Below are positions 1-8,865 of a stretch of DNA of 58,344 nt, in pieces. Location: contig CBHYLN010000010.1 of assembly GCA_966128725.1 (NCBI GenBank), positions 1 to 58,344 on the forward strand, written 5' to 3'. Source of the stretch: JAFDZV01 sp966128725 (GTDB taxonomy: Bacteria; Bacteroidota; Ignavibacteria; OLB7). The stretch's first letter is position 1. Each line of letters opens with the position of its first letter. A program made the translations under genes and the position numbers. The notes beneath the pieces are model-generated. The model searched no databases, was not told the origin of the DNA, and worked only from the letters and a program-made list of their open reading frames with translations.

Positions 1-330
1 GAACGGCCGAAAGGTACCGAGCATGTGCAGGAAGAAAACAACGATCACCGTGCGCATCATCCAGCCGCCGATCAGGCAGACGCCGATTGCGCACTCCAGC
101 ACGCCCAGCAGGCGCACCAGGGTGCTGCATGGGATGGTGTGGAACGTGAGGATTTCCAGGGTGCAGCCGGCCAGGTCCTCCGCCGGACTCAATCCGGGCA
201 TAAGCTTCAGGACGCCGAACCAGATGAAGACGATGCCGAGACCGACGCGAAGCACGAGACTTGCGTTGGATTGCAGCCACGCGACCAGGGGCCTGGCCCA
301 CTGTGGAGTTACGGAAGGATCGTGTTGCAT
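1..330 (-). CDS. DoxX-like integral membrane protein, 3' end outside the window
   Basis: The first 110 codons of a small membrane protein are visible, starting at the ATG at 330 and running off the left edge. The segment has a hydrophobic stretch around residues 25-45 (LRVGLGIVFIWFGVLKL), followed by a loop with two cysteines and another hydrophobic pair of helices (LLGVLECAIGVCLIGGWMM). A GxGxxFxxFGxxKL first helix is typical of the DoxX/YkgB-type four-helix family, whose members are linked to quinone or thiol redox and stress. The specific substrate cannot be read from the sequence. It is transcribed away from the efflux operon, and I saw no exact promoter match upstream. Confidence 0.7.
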   Translation of the reverse strand, partial: MQHDPSVTPQWARPLVAWLQSNASLVLRVGLGIVFIWFGVLKLMPGLSPAEDLAGCTLEILTFHTIPCSTLVRLLGVLECAIGVCLIGGWMMRTVIVVFFLHMLGTFRPF

Positions 331-677
331 GACGCGGATAGTAGGAAGAATTCGTATTGGATACCATGACATTGACCACGAAACGCCCAAATGGTCGCGA
401 AATCGAGAAAAAAACTACGAGTCTAAGCTTCTGAGTCATGCGTCGCACATTATGAAGGGTGCGGGTGCTGCCCCGGGGAGACAGGTAACAGATTTGTCCG
501 AGTACATGGGTAACCGTTCAATACTCATGCGGCAACCGTGGCAGCGATGTGCGGTGGCGAGGTCACGGACGGCCATGTTGGCGTTAAAAGAAAGCAGCGG
601 ACCCCCGTTGCCAGGAATCCGCCGCTTGTACGCAGGGAACACCGAATCGTATGCCCCGCACCCGCGGGACGAGCCTT
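331..677. other. Intergenic region between DoxX gene and efflux operon
   Basis: This stretch has no convincing gene. It holds the upstream region of the DoxX-like gene at its left end and the terminator of the efflux operon at 584-627. Open frames here are antisense extensions of frames overlapping the RND gene and lack recognisable domains. Confidence 0.6.
584..627 (-). terminator. Rho-independent terminator of the efflux operon
   Basis: On the minus strand, about 50 nt past the RND stop codon, a 10-bp stem (arms 618-627 and 592-601, one G-T wobble) is followed by a T-rich run, TTCTTTTAA. The position fits the end of the tetR-tolC-MFP-RND transcript. Confidence 0.7.
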
Positions 678-3600
678 CTACCCTTCGGCCGTGCGCGCGG
701 CGTCCGGGATAACCGGGTTCGATGCCGGAGCCGGGCGCTTGTCCGACCGGCGACCGAACGCGCGGTTCCAGACACGGCTGCCGAATCGCTTCATGCTGTC
801 GAACGTCATGTACACCGAGGGCACCAGCACCAGCGTAAGAAGAAGCGAGCTGCTGAGACCACCAACCAGCGCCCAGGCCAGACCGCTCTTCCACTCGGCG
901 CCGGAGGCCGTCGACATCGCAATCGGCAACATGCCCACAATCATGGTGATCGTGGTCATGAGGATCGGTCGCAGACGCTCGCGGCCGGCCTCGATCAACG
1001 CCTCCTTCAACGCATATCCCTGTTCGCGGAGCTTGTTGGTGAAGTCCACCAGCAGGATTGCGTTCTTCGCCACCAGGCCAATCAACATGATGAAGCCCAG
1101 CATCGAGAAGATGGTCATCGCCTTGGCCGTAAGCGCCAGCGCCAGCAACGCGCCGATGATGGCCACCGGGATCGAGAAGAGCACCACAAGCGGTGTCAGG
1201 TACGAGTTGTACAACGCCACCATGATCAGGTACACGAACAGGATGCCGGCCAGGAAGGCCAGGCCCATGCTCGAGTTCGACTCGCGGCTGTTCTTCACAT
1301 CACCATCGTACACGAACGAGATGCCGGCCGGGAACTTCGTTGCCGCAAGCGCGGAATCGATGTCGGCGGCGATGTTGCCCACCGGACGGCCAAGGGTCTG
1401 GCCGAAGACCGTGATCGACGGGTTACGATCGCGACGCTGCAGTACCGTTGGCCCGGTGGTGCGTACCACCGTGGCGAACTGCTTCAACTGCACCGGCACG
1501 CCCATACGGTTGATGAACGTCAGATCGGCAACGTCGCCGGTCTGCGAACGATCGAACTCGTCCAACTGGATGCGGATGTTGTACTCGCTGGCGCCGTCGC
1601 GATACTTGGCGTCGTCATCGCCGTTCAGCGCGGTGCGCAGCGTGGTGCCAACCTCGGCCAGCGTAAGGCCAAGGGCCGCCATCTTCTCGCGATCGATATC
1701 AACGCGGGTTTCCGGCTTGCCGTCCTCCGAGGCCAGACGAACGTCCGTAGTGCCCGGCACCTTGCGGATGATGTCGTACACCTTCTGCGTGGCAACGGTA
1801 ACGCTGTCGCGGTTGGTGCCGATCACCATCAACTGAATCGGCGACTGGTTGCCCGTACCGAAGATGCCGATCGGGTTCACGCGGGCCTTGATGCCCGGTA
1901 TCTGCGACACACGCTCCTTGATCAACTCGGCGATCTGATCGGTTGAACGCGTGCGGCTTTCCTTCGGCGTCAACGCGATGTTGATCTCGGTTGAGTTGTT
2001 CGCCGTCTGGCCGATCAACCCTTCGTTCGATGCACCCACCGTTGCGAACGTCTTGTTCACCTCCGGTATCTCCTGCACGATCTGCTCCACCCTTCGTGTC
2101 ATCGCATTGGTTTGCGAAAGCGTGGCGCCGGCCGGCAGCTCAAGCGTCAGCGAGAACTCGCCGCGATCGCTCTGGGTCATGAACTCGAAGCCGATGAAAC
2201 CCGCGCCCATCAAGGCAAACGAGCCGAACAGCAGCACAAGCGTTGAGACGTACACCAGCCACTTGCGGCGCAATGCCACCGCCAGCAGGCGTCCGTACGC
2301 ATCGGCAAGGCGATTGAACCGGGTTTCGAACCACAGGCCGAACCGTCCCATCAGCGACTTGTTGGTAAGCGACTGCAGCTTGCTGAATCGCGAAGCCAAC
2401 ATCGGCGTAAGCGTGAACGAAACGAAAAGGCTCATCAACGTGCTCATCACCACAACCAGTGCGAACTCGCGCATGATGTTGCCCACGATGCCGCCCACCA
2501 GCGCCAGCGGGAAGAACACCACAACGTCGACAAGCGTGATCGAGAGCGCCGCGAAGCCGATCTCGTTTCGGCCCTTCAGGGCGGCCGTGTGCTTGTCGTC
2601 GCCGTGTTCCAACCGGCGGTAGATATTCTCGAGCACCACGATCGAATCGTCCACCAGGATACCCACCACCAGCGACAGCGCCAGAAGCGTCATCAGGTTC
2701 AGCGAGAATCCAAGGGCGAACATGGCAATGAACGTGGAGACCAGCGAGGCCGGGATCGCGATCATCACGATCAGCGAGTTGCGCAGGCTGTGCAGGAAGA
2801 TGAGCATCACCGCGGCAACCAGGATGATCGCCAGCATCAGGTCGTGCTCAACGGCGGTTGCGGCATCCACGGTGAACACCGAACCGTCCTGCGCGATATC
2901 GAACTTCAGGTTGCTTGATGCGTATTCCTTCTGGATGGCATCAAGCTCCTTGTGTACCAGCTTGCTGACGTCAACCGCGTTTGCATCCGGCTGCTTCTGC
3001 ACCAGCACACCGATCGACGTCACCAGATTGAACCGGCTGATCGTGGTCTGCTCCTTCTCACCGTCCTCAACCTCGGCGATATCGGAAAGCTTGATATCAC
3101 CGCCCACTCGCGACTTGCCAACCACAAGCTGCTTCATCTCCTCGAGCGAGGAGAACTTGCCGGCAACGCGCACCACGAACTGGCCGTCCTTGTCCTTGAT
3201 GTTGCCGGTCGGGAAGTCCATGTTGGACCCCTTAAGCGCCTGCGCCACGGCAAGGATGGACATACCGAAGCTGTTCAGCTTCTCCTGGTTGACGTTCACA
3301 CGGATTTCGCGCTCCAGGCCGCCCACCAGCGTGATCTGGCCAACACCCGGCACGCGCGAAAGGCGCGGCTTGATCTGGTCATCAACCAGATGGAAGAAGT
3401 CGCGTTCGGAGAGCGAGCTGGTTGCCGCCATGCGGATGATCGGCAGTTCGTCGAGCGCGAACTTCGATACTGTTGGTGTGCGCACACCTTCGGGCAGCTT
3501 CTGGGTGATCTCGCTCACCTTGCGCTGTACGTCCTGCACGGCGACATCCGTGTTGGTTCCCTGCTGGAACTCCATCGTCACAAATGCCACACCCTCGCGC

Positions 3601-3851
3601 GACGAGCCGCGCACACTCTTGATATTGTCCACGCCAACAACGGCATCCTCGATCAGCTTCGTTACCGAGGTTTCCACCTCGTTGGGCGAAGCACCCGGAT
3701 ACACCGCGGCGATGGTGATCATCGGCCAGTTCATCTTCGGGAGCAGCTCGTACTTGAGCTGCATGAAGCTGAACAGACCAAGCACGCCAAGCGCACCGAA
3801 AATCACCACGATCAGCGTGGGCCGCTTTATCGATAACTCTGTCAGTGTCAT
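678..3851 (-). CDS. RND multidrug efflux transporter, AcrB/HAE1-type
   Basis: This 1057-residue inner-membrane proton-driven pump has the usual length for the AcrB family. The first transmembrane helix lies at about residues 11-30 and is followed by the porter domain. A second block of helices runs from about 340 to 500. The proton-relay aspartates are present in the motif GILVDDSIVVLEN (D401, D402), and the partner lysine in GLVAKNAILL is K929. The second half repeats the porter and membrane layout, as expected from the internal duplication of the family. It is the last gene of the operon, 74 bp after the membrane-fusion protein, and should form the complex with that protein and the TolC-like protein. 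The substrate is unknown. Drug-type RND is favoured over heavy-metal CusA-type from general sequence character. Confidence 0.95.
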   Translation of the reverse strand: MTLTELSIKRPTLIVVIFGALGVLGLFSFMQLKYELLPKMNWPMITIAAVYPGASPNEVETSVTKLIEDAVVGVDNIKSVRGSSREGVAFVTMEFQQGTNTDVAVQDVQRKVSEITQKLPEGVRTPTVSKFALDELPIIRMAATSSLSERDFFHLVDDQIKPRLSRVPGVGQITLVGGLEREIRVNVNQEKLNSFGMSILAVAQALKGSNMDFPTGNIKDKDGQFVVRVAGKFSSLEEMKQLVVGKSRVGGDIKLSDIAEVEDGEKEQTTISRFNLVTSIGVLVQKQPDANAVDVSKLVHKELDAIQKEYASSNLKFDIAQDGSVFTVDAATAVEHDLMLAIILVAAVMLIFLHSLRNSLIVMIAIPASLVSTFIAMFALGFSLNLMTLLALSLVVGILVDDSIVVLENIYRRLEHGDDKHTAALKGRNEIGFAALSITLVDVVVFFPLALVGGIVGNIMREFALVVVMSTLMSLFVSFTLTPMLASRFSKLQSLTNKSLMGRFGLWFETRFNRLADAYGRLLAVALRRKWLVYVSTLVLLFGSFALMGAGFIGFEFMTQSDRGEFSLTLELPAGATLSQTNAMTRRVEQIVQEIPEVNKTFATVGASNEGLIGQTANNSTEINIALTPKESRTRSTDQIAELIKERVSQIPGIKARVNPIGIFGTGNQSPIQLMVIGTNRDSVTVATQKVYDIIRKVPGTTDVRLASEDGKPETRVDIDREKMAALGLTLAEVGTTLRTALNGDDDAKYRDGASEYNIRIQLDEFDRSQTGDVADLTFINRMGVPVQLKQFATVVRTTGPTVLQRRDRNPSITVFGQTLGRPVGNIAADIDSALAATKFPAGISFVYDGDVKNSRESNSSMGLAFLAGILFVYLIMVALYNSYLTPLVVLFSIPVAIIGALLALALTAKAMTIFSMLGFIMLIGLVAKNAILLVDFTNKLREQGYALKEALIEAGRERLRPILMTTITMIVGMLPIAMSTASGAEWKSGLAWALVGGLSSSLLLTLVLVPSVYMTFDSMKRFGSRVWNRAFGRRSDKRPAPASNPVIPDAARTAEG

Positions 3852-3925
3852 TGATCTATCTCTCTGTCAGTCGTTTCAGTCAGTCCTCGATCGTTCCATT
3901 CAATCCTCGGCGTGCGTCGCCGGCA

Positions 3926-4984
3926 TTACTTCTTCTGCACCGTCACGGCCGCGCCGTTGGTCAGATTGTTCTGCCCGCCGATCACCACCTGCTCACCGTC
4001 AACCACACCGCGCAGCACAACCAGGCTGGTGCCGGCTTCGGAGCCCACAACGATATCGCGCAGCTTGGCGACGTTCTTCTCCACCACGTACACCTGCGGA
4101 TTGCGGATGCTTCCGATCACCGCCTCGCGCGGGATCACCAGGCCGCTCTTGCTGGGCAACGATGTGAACTGCACGCGACCGAACATGCCTGCCTTCAGCG
4201 GGCTGCTGGAGCGGTTGGTCACGGTAATCTCCACCGGATAGGTGTGGGCTTCATCGGCCTTGGCGCCGATCATCGAGATCACGCCGTCGAACGTGTCGCC
4301 GGGATACACATCGGTAGTAATGGCAACGTGATCGCCGTTGCGCAGCTTGAACACGTCGGACTCCGGCACGTTCACCTTCACCTTCAGGCGCGAGATGTCC
4401 ACGATGGTGGCCACCGGATTGCCGGGCATCAGCGTGGTGCCGATCTCCACCGGCCGCGCAACCAGCACGCCGGAAATCGGCGCGGTGATACGGGTATCGC
4501 GGAGCTGACGGGTAGCAACAATCAAGGCTGCCTCGGCGCCCTTGAACGTCTGGCGGGCGTTCTCAACCTGGATATCGGCGATGCCGCCGTCGTTCTGCTC
4601 CTTCATCCAGGTGTAACGGTCCAGATCCTGCTTCGCCTTGTCGTAGTTCACCTTCGCATTGGCAAGCGCCGCCCGCTTCAACTCGTCATCCACACGCGCC
4701 AGCAGCGAACCCGCCGACACATAATCGCCCACCTTTGGGCCTACGCCCAGCACACGGCCCTGCGTTTCGGAGGTGATCGCAACCTCACGATTGGCGGCAA
4801 TCGTGCCAACAAGGGTAAGCTCCGATTCCAGCGTCTTATGCTGAACCGGCATCACCGTCACCGCCGTTGCCCGCTGCGGGGGCAACTTGGCCTTCGCGTC
4901 ACTCTTGGCCTTGTTGGTCATCAGCACGTAGCCCATGCCGGCGAACAACGCAAGAACCACAACCAGATAGAGAAGCTTTTTCAT
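3926..4984 (-). CDS. RND efflux periplasmic adaptor (membrane fusion protein)
   Basis: This 352-residue protein links the RND pump to the outer-membrane channel. It begins with one hydrophobic anchor or signal segment (MKKLLYLVVVLALFAGMGYVL). A lipoyl-like half follows around residues 60-100 (TQGRVLGVGPKVGDYVSAGSLLARVDD), then a short helical hairpin (about 100-150), the second lipoyl half (ITAPISGVLVARPVEIGTTLMPG), and beta-barrel and membrane-proximal domains toward the C terminus. Order and length match the HlyD/AcrA family. It lies between tolC and the RND gene in the operon. No cysteine lipobox is visible, so an uncleaved N-terminal helix is the likely anchor. Confidence 0.95.
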   Translation of the reverse strand: MKKLLYLVVVLALFAGMGYVLMTNKAKSDAKAKLPPQRATAVTVMPVQHKTLESELTLVGTIAANREVAITSETQGRVLGVGPKVGDYVSAGSLLARVDDELKRAALANAKVNYDKAKQDLDRYTWMKEQNDGGIADIQVENARQTFKGAEAALIVATRQLRDTRITAPISGVLVARPVEIGTTLMPGNPVATIVDISRLKVKVNVPESDVFKLRNGDHVAITTDVYPGDTFDGVISMIGAKADEAHTYPVEITVTNRSSSPLKAGMFGRVQFTSLPSKSGLVIPREAVIGSIRNPQVYVVEKNVAKLRDIVVGSEAGTSLVVLRGVVDGEQVVIGGQNNLTNGAAVTVQKK

Positions 4985-5072
4985 GGGGTCAGTCTCTGCT
5001 ATGTACAGTGTTGAGTCAGTTATTTCTCGTTATCGCGGAGGCGGCGCCAAGCGTTTGCCGGGCGCCGCTGGT

Positions 5073-6437
5073 TTACCTGCCGCCGTCGTAGCGGATGTCC
5101 TTCGAGTCAACCAACCGAAGGTTGTTGCCCAACAGGCTCTCCAGCTCGGCGAGCGCCATGTTGTAATCGTACACGGCGCTCAGCTTGTTCAGCTTCGACT
5201 GCGCCAGTGCCAGGTCCGCATCGTTGATCTGCAACTGCGTTCCGGTTCCGGCCTTGTACGACGTAGTTGCTATCGTATACGCGCGGCCGGCCTGCCCGAT
5301 CGTTGTATCGGCCGTGGCCACACGCTCGCGAGCAACGCTCACCCGGCGCATCACGATGCCAAGCTGCGTTTTCAACGCCTCGGTTGCCTGCACCGCCCGC
5401 ACCTTGCTCTGCTCGTAGGCAAGCCGCGCCTGCTGCACCTGCGCATCGGTCTTTCCGCCGCCGAACAGGTTGAAGCTTACGTTCAGGCCCACATAGGATG
5501 TCGGCTGGAACGAGAGATCGAAGTTGTCGGCCTGCGACTGCAACTGATACGTGCCGAATGCCGACACGGTGGGCAGGTAGTCCGAACGCTTGATGTCGAT
5601 GTACTGGCGATTCACATCGGCCAGCATCTTCAGCGTCTGCACCTGCGCGTTGTTCTGCTCAAGGATTGCCGACGCCTGATCGAAGGCCGCAACCGCCGGC
5701 GTGCCGTCGGCTGGTGTGGCAAGCTCGTCGGCAAGGGCAACGGCGCGGTCGCCGGGCAGCCCAAGCAGCAGCTTCAGGTTGTCGATAGCCTGCTGGTAGT
5801 TGTCGCGGGCCTGCACCACAACGGGGCGCTGGTTGGCAGCCTGAACCTCGGCGCGAAGCGCGTCGAACTCCGGGCGCAACCCGGCCTTCACAAGCTGCCG
5901 CGCGTTCTTCAGGTTCTCCTCCGAATTCCAGAGCAGCACCTCGTTCACGCGAAGTGCCTCGCGCGCCAGCAACGCCGTGAAATAGGCGCGCTTCAGGTTC
6001 AGCACGGTCTCCACGCCATCGGCGCGGAGCTGCTCGCGCGAGATCCTGGCGTAGCTCTTTGCCGCATCCGGGGCGGTGAACGCCGCGCTGTTGTACAGGA
6101 TCTGGTTCACCGAGACATCGGCCGAGAAGGAGTTATCGCTGCCGATCTTCACCGGGCGTGTGATACCGTCGGAGCCGGGGAAATAGAACACCTGCTTCTG
6201 CAGCGAACGTGTGTACCGGCCATTGAGCGTTACCGAGGGCAGCGTGCCGGCGTAGGCTTCATCCACCTGCGCGTCAGCATTCTGAATGGCCATGCGCGAG
6301 ATGGCTATCTGGCGATTGTTGGCGACCGCCGTTGTGATCGCCTCGCTCAGCGTAAGCCGCAATGTATCCTGTGCCCGCAGTGCCTGCGGGGCAACGATCG
6401 CCAGGGCGACCGAGAGAAACAGGGCGAATCGTTTCAT
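5073..6437 (-). CDS. TolC-family outer membrane efflux protein
   Basis: This 454-residue outer-membrane channel has a signal peptide (MKRFALFLSVALAIVAPQALRAQ) followed directly by LRLTLSEAITTAVANNRQIAIS, the typical start of an OEP repeat. A second OEP half begins near residue 270 and ends with LAQSKLNKLSAVYDYNMALAE, characteristic of TolC-like proteins. I chose the ATG at 6437 because it starts the signal peptide; the longer open frame upstream overlaps tetR and does not look like protein. It sits 34 bp after tetR and 88 bp before the adaptor gene, completing a tripartite pump. Confidence 0.95.
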   Translation of the reverse strand: MKRFALFLSVALAIVAPQALRAQDTLRLTLSEAITTAVANNRQIAISRMAIQNADAQVDEAYAGTLPSVTLNGRYTRSLQKQVFYFPGSDGITRPVKIGSDNSFSADVSVNQILYNSAAFTAPDAAKSYARISREQLRADGVETVLNLKRAYFTALLAREALRVNEVLLWNSEENLKNARQLVKAGLRPEFDALRAEVQAANQRPVVVQARDNYQQAIDNLKLLLGLPGDRAVALADELATPADGTPAVAAFDQASAILEQNNAQVQTLKMLADVNRQYIDIKRSDYLPTVSAFGTYQLQSQADNFDLSFQPTSYVGLNVSFNLFGGGKTDAQVQQARLAYEQSKVRAVQATEALKTQLGIVMRRVSVARERVATADTTIGQAGRAYTIATTSYKAGTGTQLQINDADLALAQSKLNKLSAVYDYNMALAELESLLGNNLRLVDSKDIRYDGGR

Positions 6438-6471
6438 GATCGTATCGGGTACGTAGAGTGTTGACATGGAT

Positions 6472-7167
6472 CTACTTGGCGATCCCATTGAAGTAAACAG
6501 CGTGAATAAGCGCGGCAATCTCGTTGCTCTCCTTCTCGATCTCCTGCGCGGTAACGTTGCGGAACAGATCGATAACGGTAAGCTCCGAGCCCGGCTGCTG
6601 CACCCCCTCGGCCAGGCAGGTGCCAAGCCGGCGACATGCGCGGGTGAAGAACTGGCCAAAGAGCATGTTGAGAAGGAGCATCGCCAAGTAGGTGGCGTCG
6701 ACGTTGGTCACAACCTTGCGTCGCCGCTGTTCGGCGCTGATCCTATCGGCCACTACCTGGAGAAGTTGCGGCATCAATTGCATCAAAGGATTACCGCCAC
6801 GCACCTGATGCACCTCGCGCGTGAAGATCTGCACGCTTTCCAGATCGCTGTAGAAGTACGCTAGCTCCTGGCGCAGAAACGCCAGCACCTGGTCGCTGAA
6901 CGGCTCGTCGCCGCTGAACGCCCGAACCGCGATCTCCTTCAGCGTGGCGAACGTGTCCTCCACAACGCTGATGAACAATGCTTCCTTGTTCGGGAAGTAA
7001 TTGTATAACGTCCCCTTCCCGAACTCGGCAAGTTCGGCCACGTCATCAAGCGTGGCTTCGCGAAAGCCCTTGCGCGCGAAGACTGAGCGAGCGGCCTGGA
7101 GAATCTCCTGCCGGCGCATCAGCCGCTCGCGTTCACGCCGTGGGATTGGTTGTGTTGAGATCGACAT
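6472..7167 (-). CDS. TetR-family transcriptional regulator of the efflux operon
   Basis: This 231-residue repressor has an N-terminal TetR helix-turn-helix (ILQAARSVFARKGFREATLD, then a recognition helix ending GKGTLYNYFPNKEALF) and a helical ligand-binding domain. I chose the ATG at 7167; an in-frame TTG at 7203 would add 12 residues. It is the first gene of the pump operon, so it probably controls its own transcript. A TGAC-N6-GTCA dyad lies between the promoter and the gene, which fits autorepression. The ligand is unknown and is presumably a pump substrate. Confidence 0.93.
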   Translation of the reverse strand: MSISTQPIPRRERERLMRRQEILQAARSVFARKGFREATLDDVAELAEFGKGTLYNYFPNKEALFISVVEDTFATLKEIAVRAFSGDEPFSDQVLAFLRQELAYFYSDLESVQIFTREVHQVRGGNPLMQLMPQLLQVVADRISAEQRRRKVVTNVDATYLAMLLLNMLFGQFFTRACRRLGTCLAEGVQQPGSELTVIDLFRNVTAQEIEKESNEIAALIHAVYFNGIAK

Positions 7168-7216
7168 GGGCACAGGAACGAATGATCGGTCGGAAAGTTT
7201 CAACGTATTCAGAAAA

Positions 7217-7230
7217 TGACCACCCAGTCA
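7217..7230. promoter_or_regulatory. Candidate TetR operator
   Basis: The sequence TGACCACCCAGTCA is an inverted repeat with arms TGAC and GTCA and a 6-nt spacer. It resembles the TGACT-N4-AGTCA style of many TetR-family operators, with one mismatch. It lies just downstream of the predicted transcription start of the tetR operon, a position where bound repressor would block transcription. No binding is demonstrated. Confidence 0.5.
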
Positions 7231-7248
7231 CATTTTGACGACATGGTG

Positions 7249-7278
7249 CAAACATACACCTCTGAACGGTCCGCGCAA
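7249..7278 (-). promoter_or_regulatory. Bacteroidota-type promoter of the tetR efflux operon
   Basis: On the minus strand TTG (7278-7276), a 19-nt spacer and TATGTTTG (7256-7249) match TTG-N19-21-TAnnTTTG exactly. The predicted start near 7243 leaves a leader of about 75 nt before the tetR ATG. Confidence 0.7.
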
Positions 7279-7395
7279 CAGCCATAGATGTAATCTGATG
7301 TGAACAATTCCCGTGCGCTGCCCCCTGCCGCCGCCAGCACCCCCGAACAAACTGTAAGGGCGAACAGCCGCTTGTTTTATGCGAAAGGGTCATCT

Positions 7396-8724
7396 ATGTT
7401 CGGGGATATGCGAAACCTTATTGCACTGGCGGCGCTGATCCTTGCCCCGCTTGCCCTGGCAGCCCAACCCGCTGCGGACGATGCCGACGAGGCTGCGACC
7501 AACCCGGACCAGGCTGCCGCCGACAGCCTTGTGGCCACCTCCAACGGCCTGTTTAACCACAGCCTTACCACCAAATCCATACGCCCACAGGTCGAGGTGG
7601 AAAGCAGGAAACAGATGCGGCTGCGGCCGGCCGACTGGTCACCGGCCTTCCCGGTTCCCTTCCGCCGCGCCGATCTGCTGGGTCTGGAGGATACCCCACC
7701 ACTGCTGGTCAGCTACGACCGCGCCGATGGGCTGTATCTGGGCGTTGGGGCCAATTCGCCGGCCCGCATGCTGCGCGAACGGCGCCTGCAGGGGTATGTC
7801 GGATTCGGCTATGCGTTCGGCTCGCATTACTGGCAGGCGCTGGGCGGGTTCGCGGTGGACCTGCTGGACGCCCACACGCCGCTGCGGGTTGGCACCGAGG
7901 GGCATATCATCACCGATACACGCGATGCGTGGAAGATGGCGGTGGACGAGAACTCCTTCGCGGCATTGCTTGCCGGCCAGGACAACCGCGACTACTTCCA
8001 GCGCAGCGGATTTTCGATGTACGTTCGGAAATTCCTGACGCCGCGCATCGGCCTGGGCGTGGAGTATCGGATGGACAATTACACGAACTCGAAGCGGGAA
8101 ATCGGCTGGTCGCTGTTCGGACCGTCGCAGCCATTCGCCGAGGTGCCTGCCGTGCGCGAAGGCAACATGTCGTCGCTGCTGGTGAACCTCACGGTGGACT
8201 ACATGGCCATGAAGAGCTGGGACGCACCGCAATTCGGGCTGGAGGCGCAGGCCGAGTTCGGCACGCAGAACGGAGCGTTTGAAACGTATGTGGTGGACGC
8301 CCGACTGAAGACAACGGTGGTGCGAGACCTTGCCTGGCTTGCCGTGCACGCCCGTTTGGGAAGCTCCACCGGGAACGCGCCGCCGCAACGGCGATTCACC
8401 GTGGGCGGCAACGGCACACTCCCCGGCTTCCCGTTTGATGTGTTCGAGGGCAACCGCATGCTGTTGCTGCAAACCGATCTGCTGATTGCGCCAATAAAGG
8501 GCGTGCCGCTGCGGATTATCCTCTCGAACGACTTCGCGACCATTGCCAACACAGCGCAAAGCTCTGGGGCGCTGGCCGGGTTCCTTGAGAATGTGGAGGA
8601 TATCCTGTATTCCCCGGGCATCTACATGGGTACAGCAACCGGGGTATTCCGTATTGGCTACGCATTCCGCACCGACGTATTCGCCGACCCACGGCTGGTA
8701 ATACGCGTGGCCCGGCCGTTCTAA
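7396..8724 (+). CDS. Omp85/BamA-like outer membrane beta-barrel protein
   Basis: This 442-residue exported protein has a signal peptide (MFGDMRNLIALAALILAPLALAA) at the ATG at 7396, preceded by a purine-rich AAAGGG. The rest alternates polar and hydrophobic residues like a barrel and ends in phenylalanine, as outer-membrane proteins do. Near residue 332 the motif FTVGGNGTLPGFPF matches the conserved GG...(R)GF loop of the bacterial surface antigen (D15) barrel. POTRA domains are not evident: there is only a short N-terminal spacer, so it resembles the barrel halves found in patatin-type or accessory Omp85 proteins. It is divergent from the tetR operon. Function is unknown. Confidence 0.72.
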   Translation: MFGDMRNLIALAALILAPLALAAQPAADDADEAATNPDQAAADSLVATSNGLFNHSLTTKSIRPQVEVESRKQMRLRPADWSPAFPVPFRRADLLGLEDTPPLLVSYDRADGLYLGVGANSPARMLRERRLQGYVGFGYAFGSHYWQALGGFAVDLLDAHTPLRVGTEGHIITDTRDAWKMAVDENSFAALLAGQDNRDYFQRSGFSMYVRKFLTPRIGLGVEYRMDNYTNSKREIGWSLFGPSQPFAEVPAVREGNMSSLLVNLTVDYMAMKSWDAPQFGLEAQAEFGTQNGAFETYVVDARLKTTVVRDLAWLAVHARLGSSTGNAPPQRRFTVGGNGTLPGFPFDVFEGNRMLLLQTDLLIAPIKGVPLRIILSNDFATIANTAQSSGALAGFLENVEDILYSPGIYMGTATGVFRIGYAFRTDVFADPRLVIRVARPF

Positions 8725-8783
8725 GCGGCACATCGGCACATCACATGCACCAGCCGCGAGCTGGCATTCAAAACGGCGGAAAC

Positions 8784-8829
8784 ACAGCGGGCGCGGCCTC
8801 GGTGGATAAACCGGAGTCGCGCCCGCTGT
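8784..8829. terminator. Hairpin between convergent genes, likely bidirectional terminator
   Basis: A perfect 12-bp inverted repeat (ACAGCGGGCGCG at 8784-8795 and its complement at 8818-8829) lies in the 141-bp gap between the ends of the barrel gene and the GH3 gene. It has no strong T run on either side, but the location between two stop codons supports transcription termination from both sides. Confidence 0.6.
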
Positions 8830-8865
8830 ATGTACATGGGCCAGGGTAGCGCTCAGCCCACGCGG

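Noticed and set aside
436..894. Minus-strand 152-codon frame between the DoxX and RND genes
   Set aside because: It overlaps the RND gene in another frame, lacks recognisable features and contains the operon terminator.
538..5014. Long open frames on the plus strand across the RND and adaptor genes
   Set aside because: They are antisense to well-supported genes, have Arg/Ser/Thr-rich composition typical of GC-rich shadow frames, and no domain.
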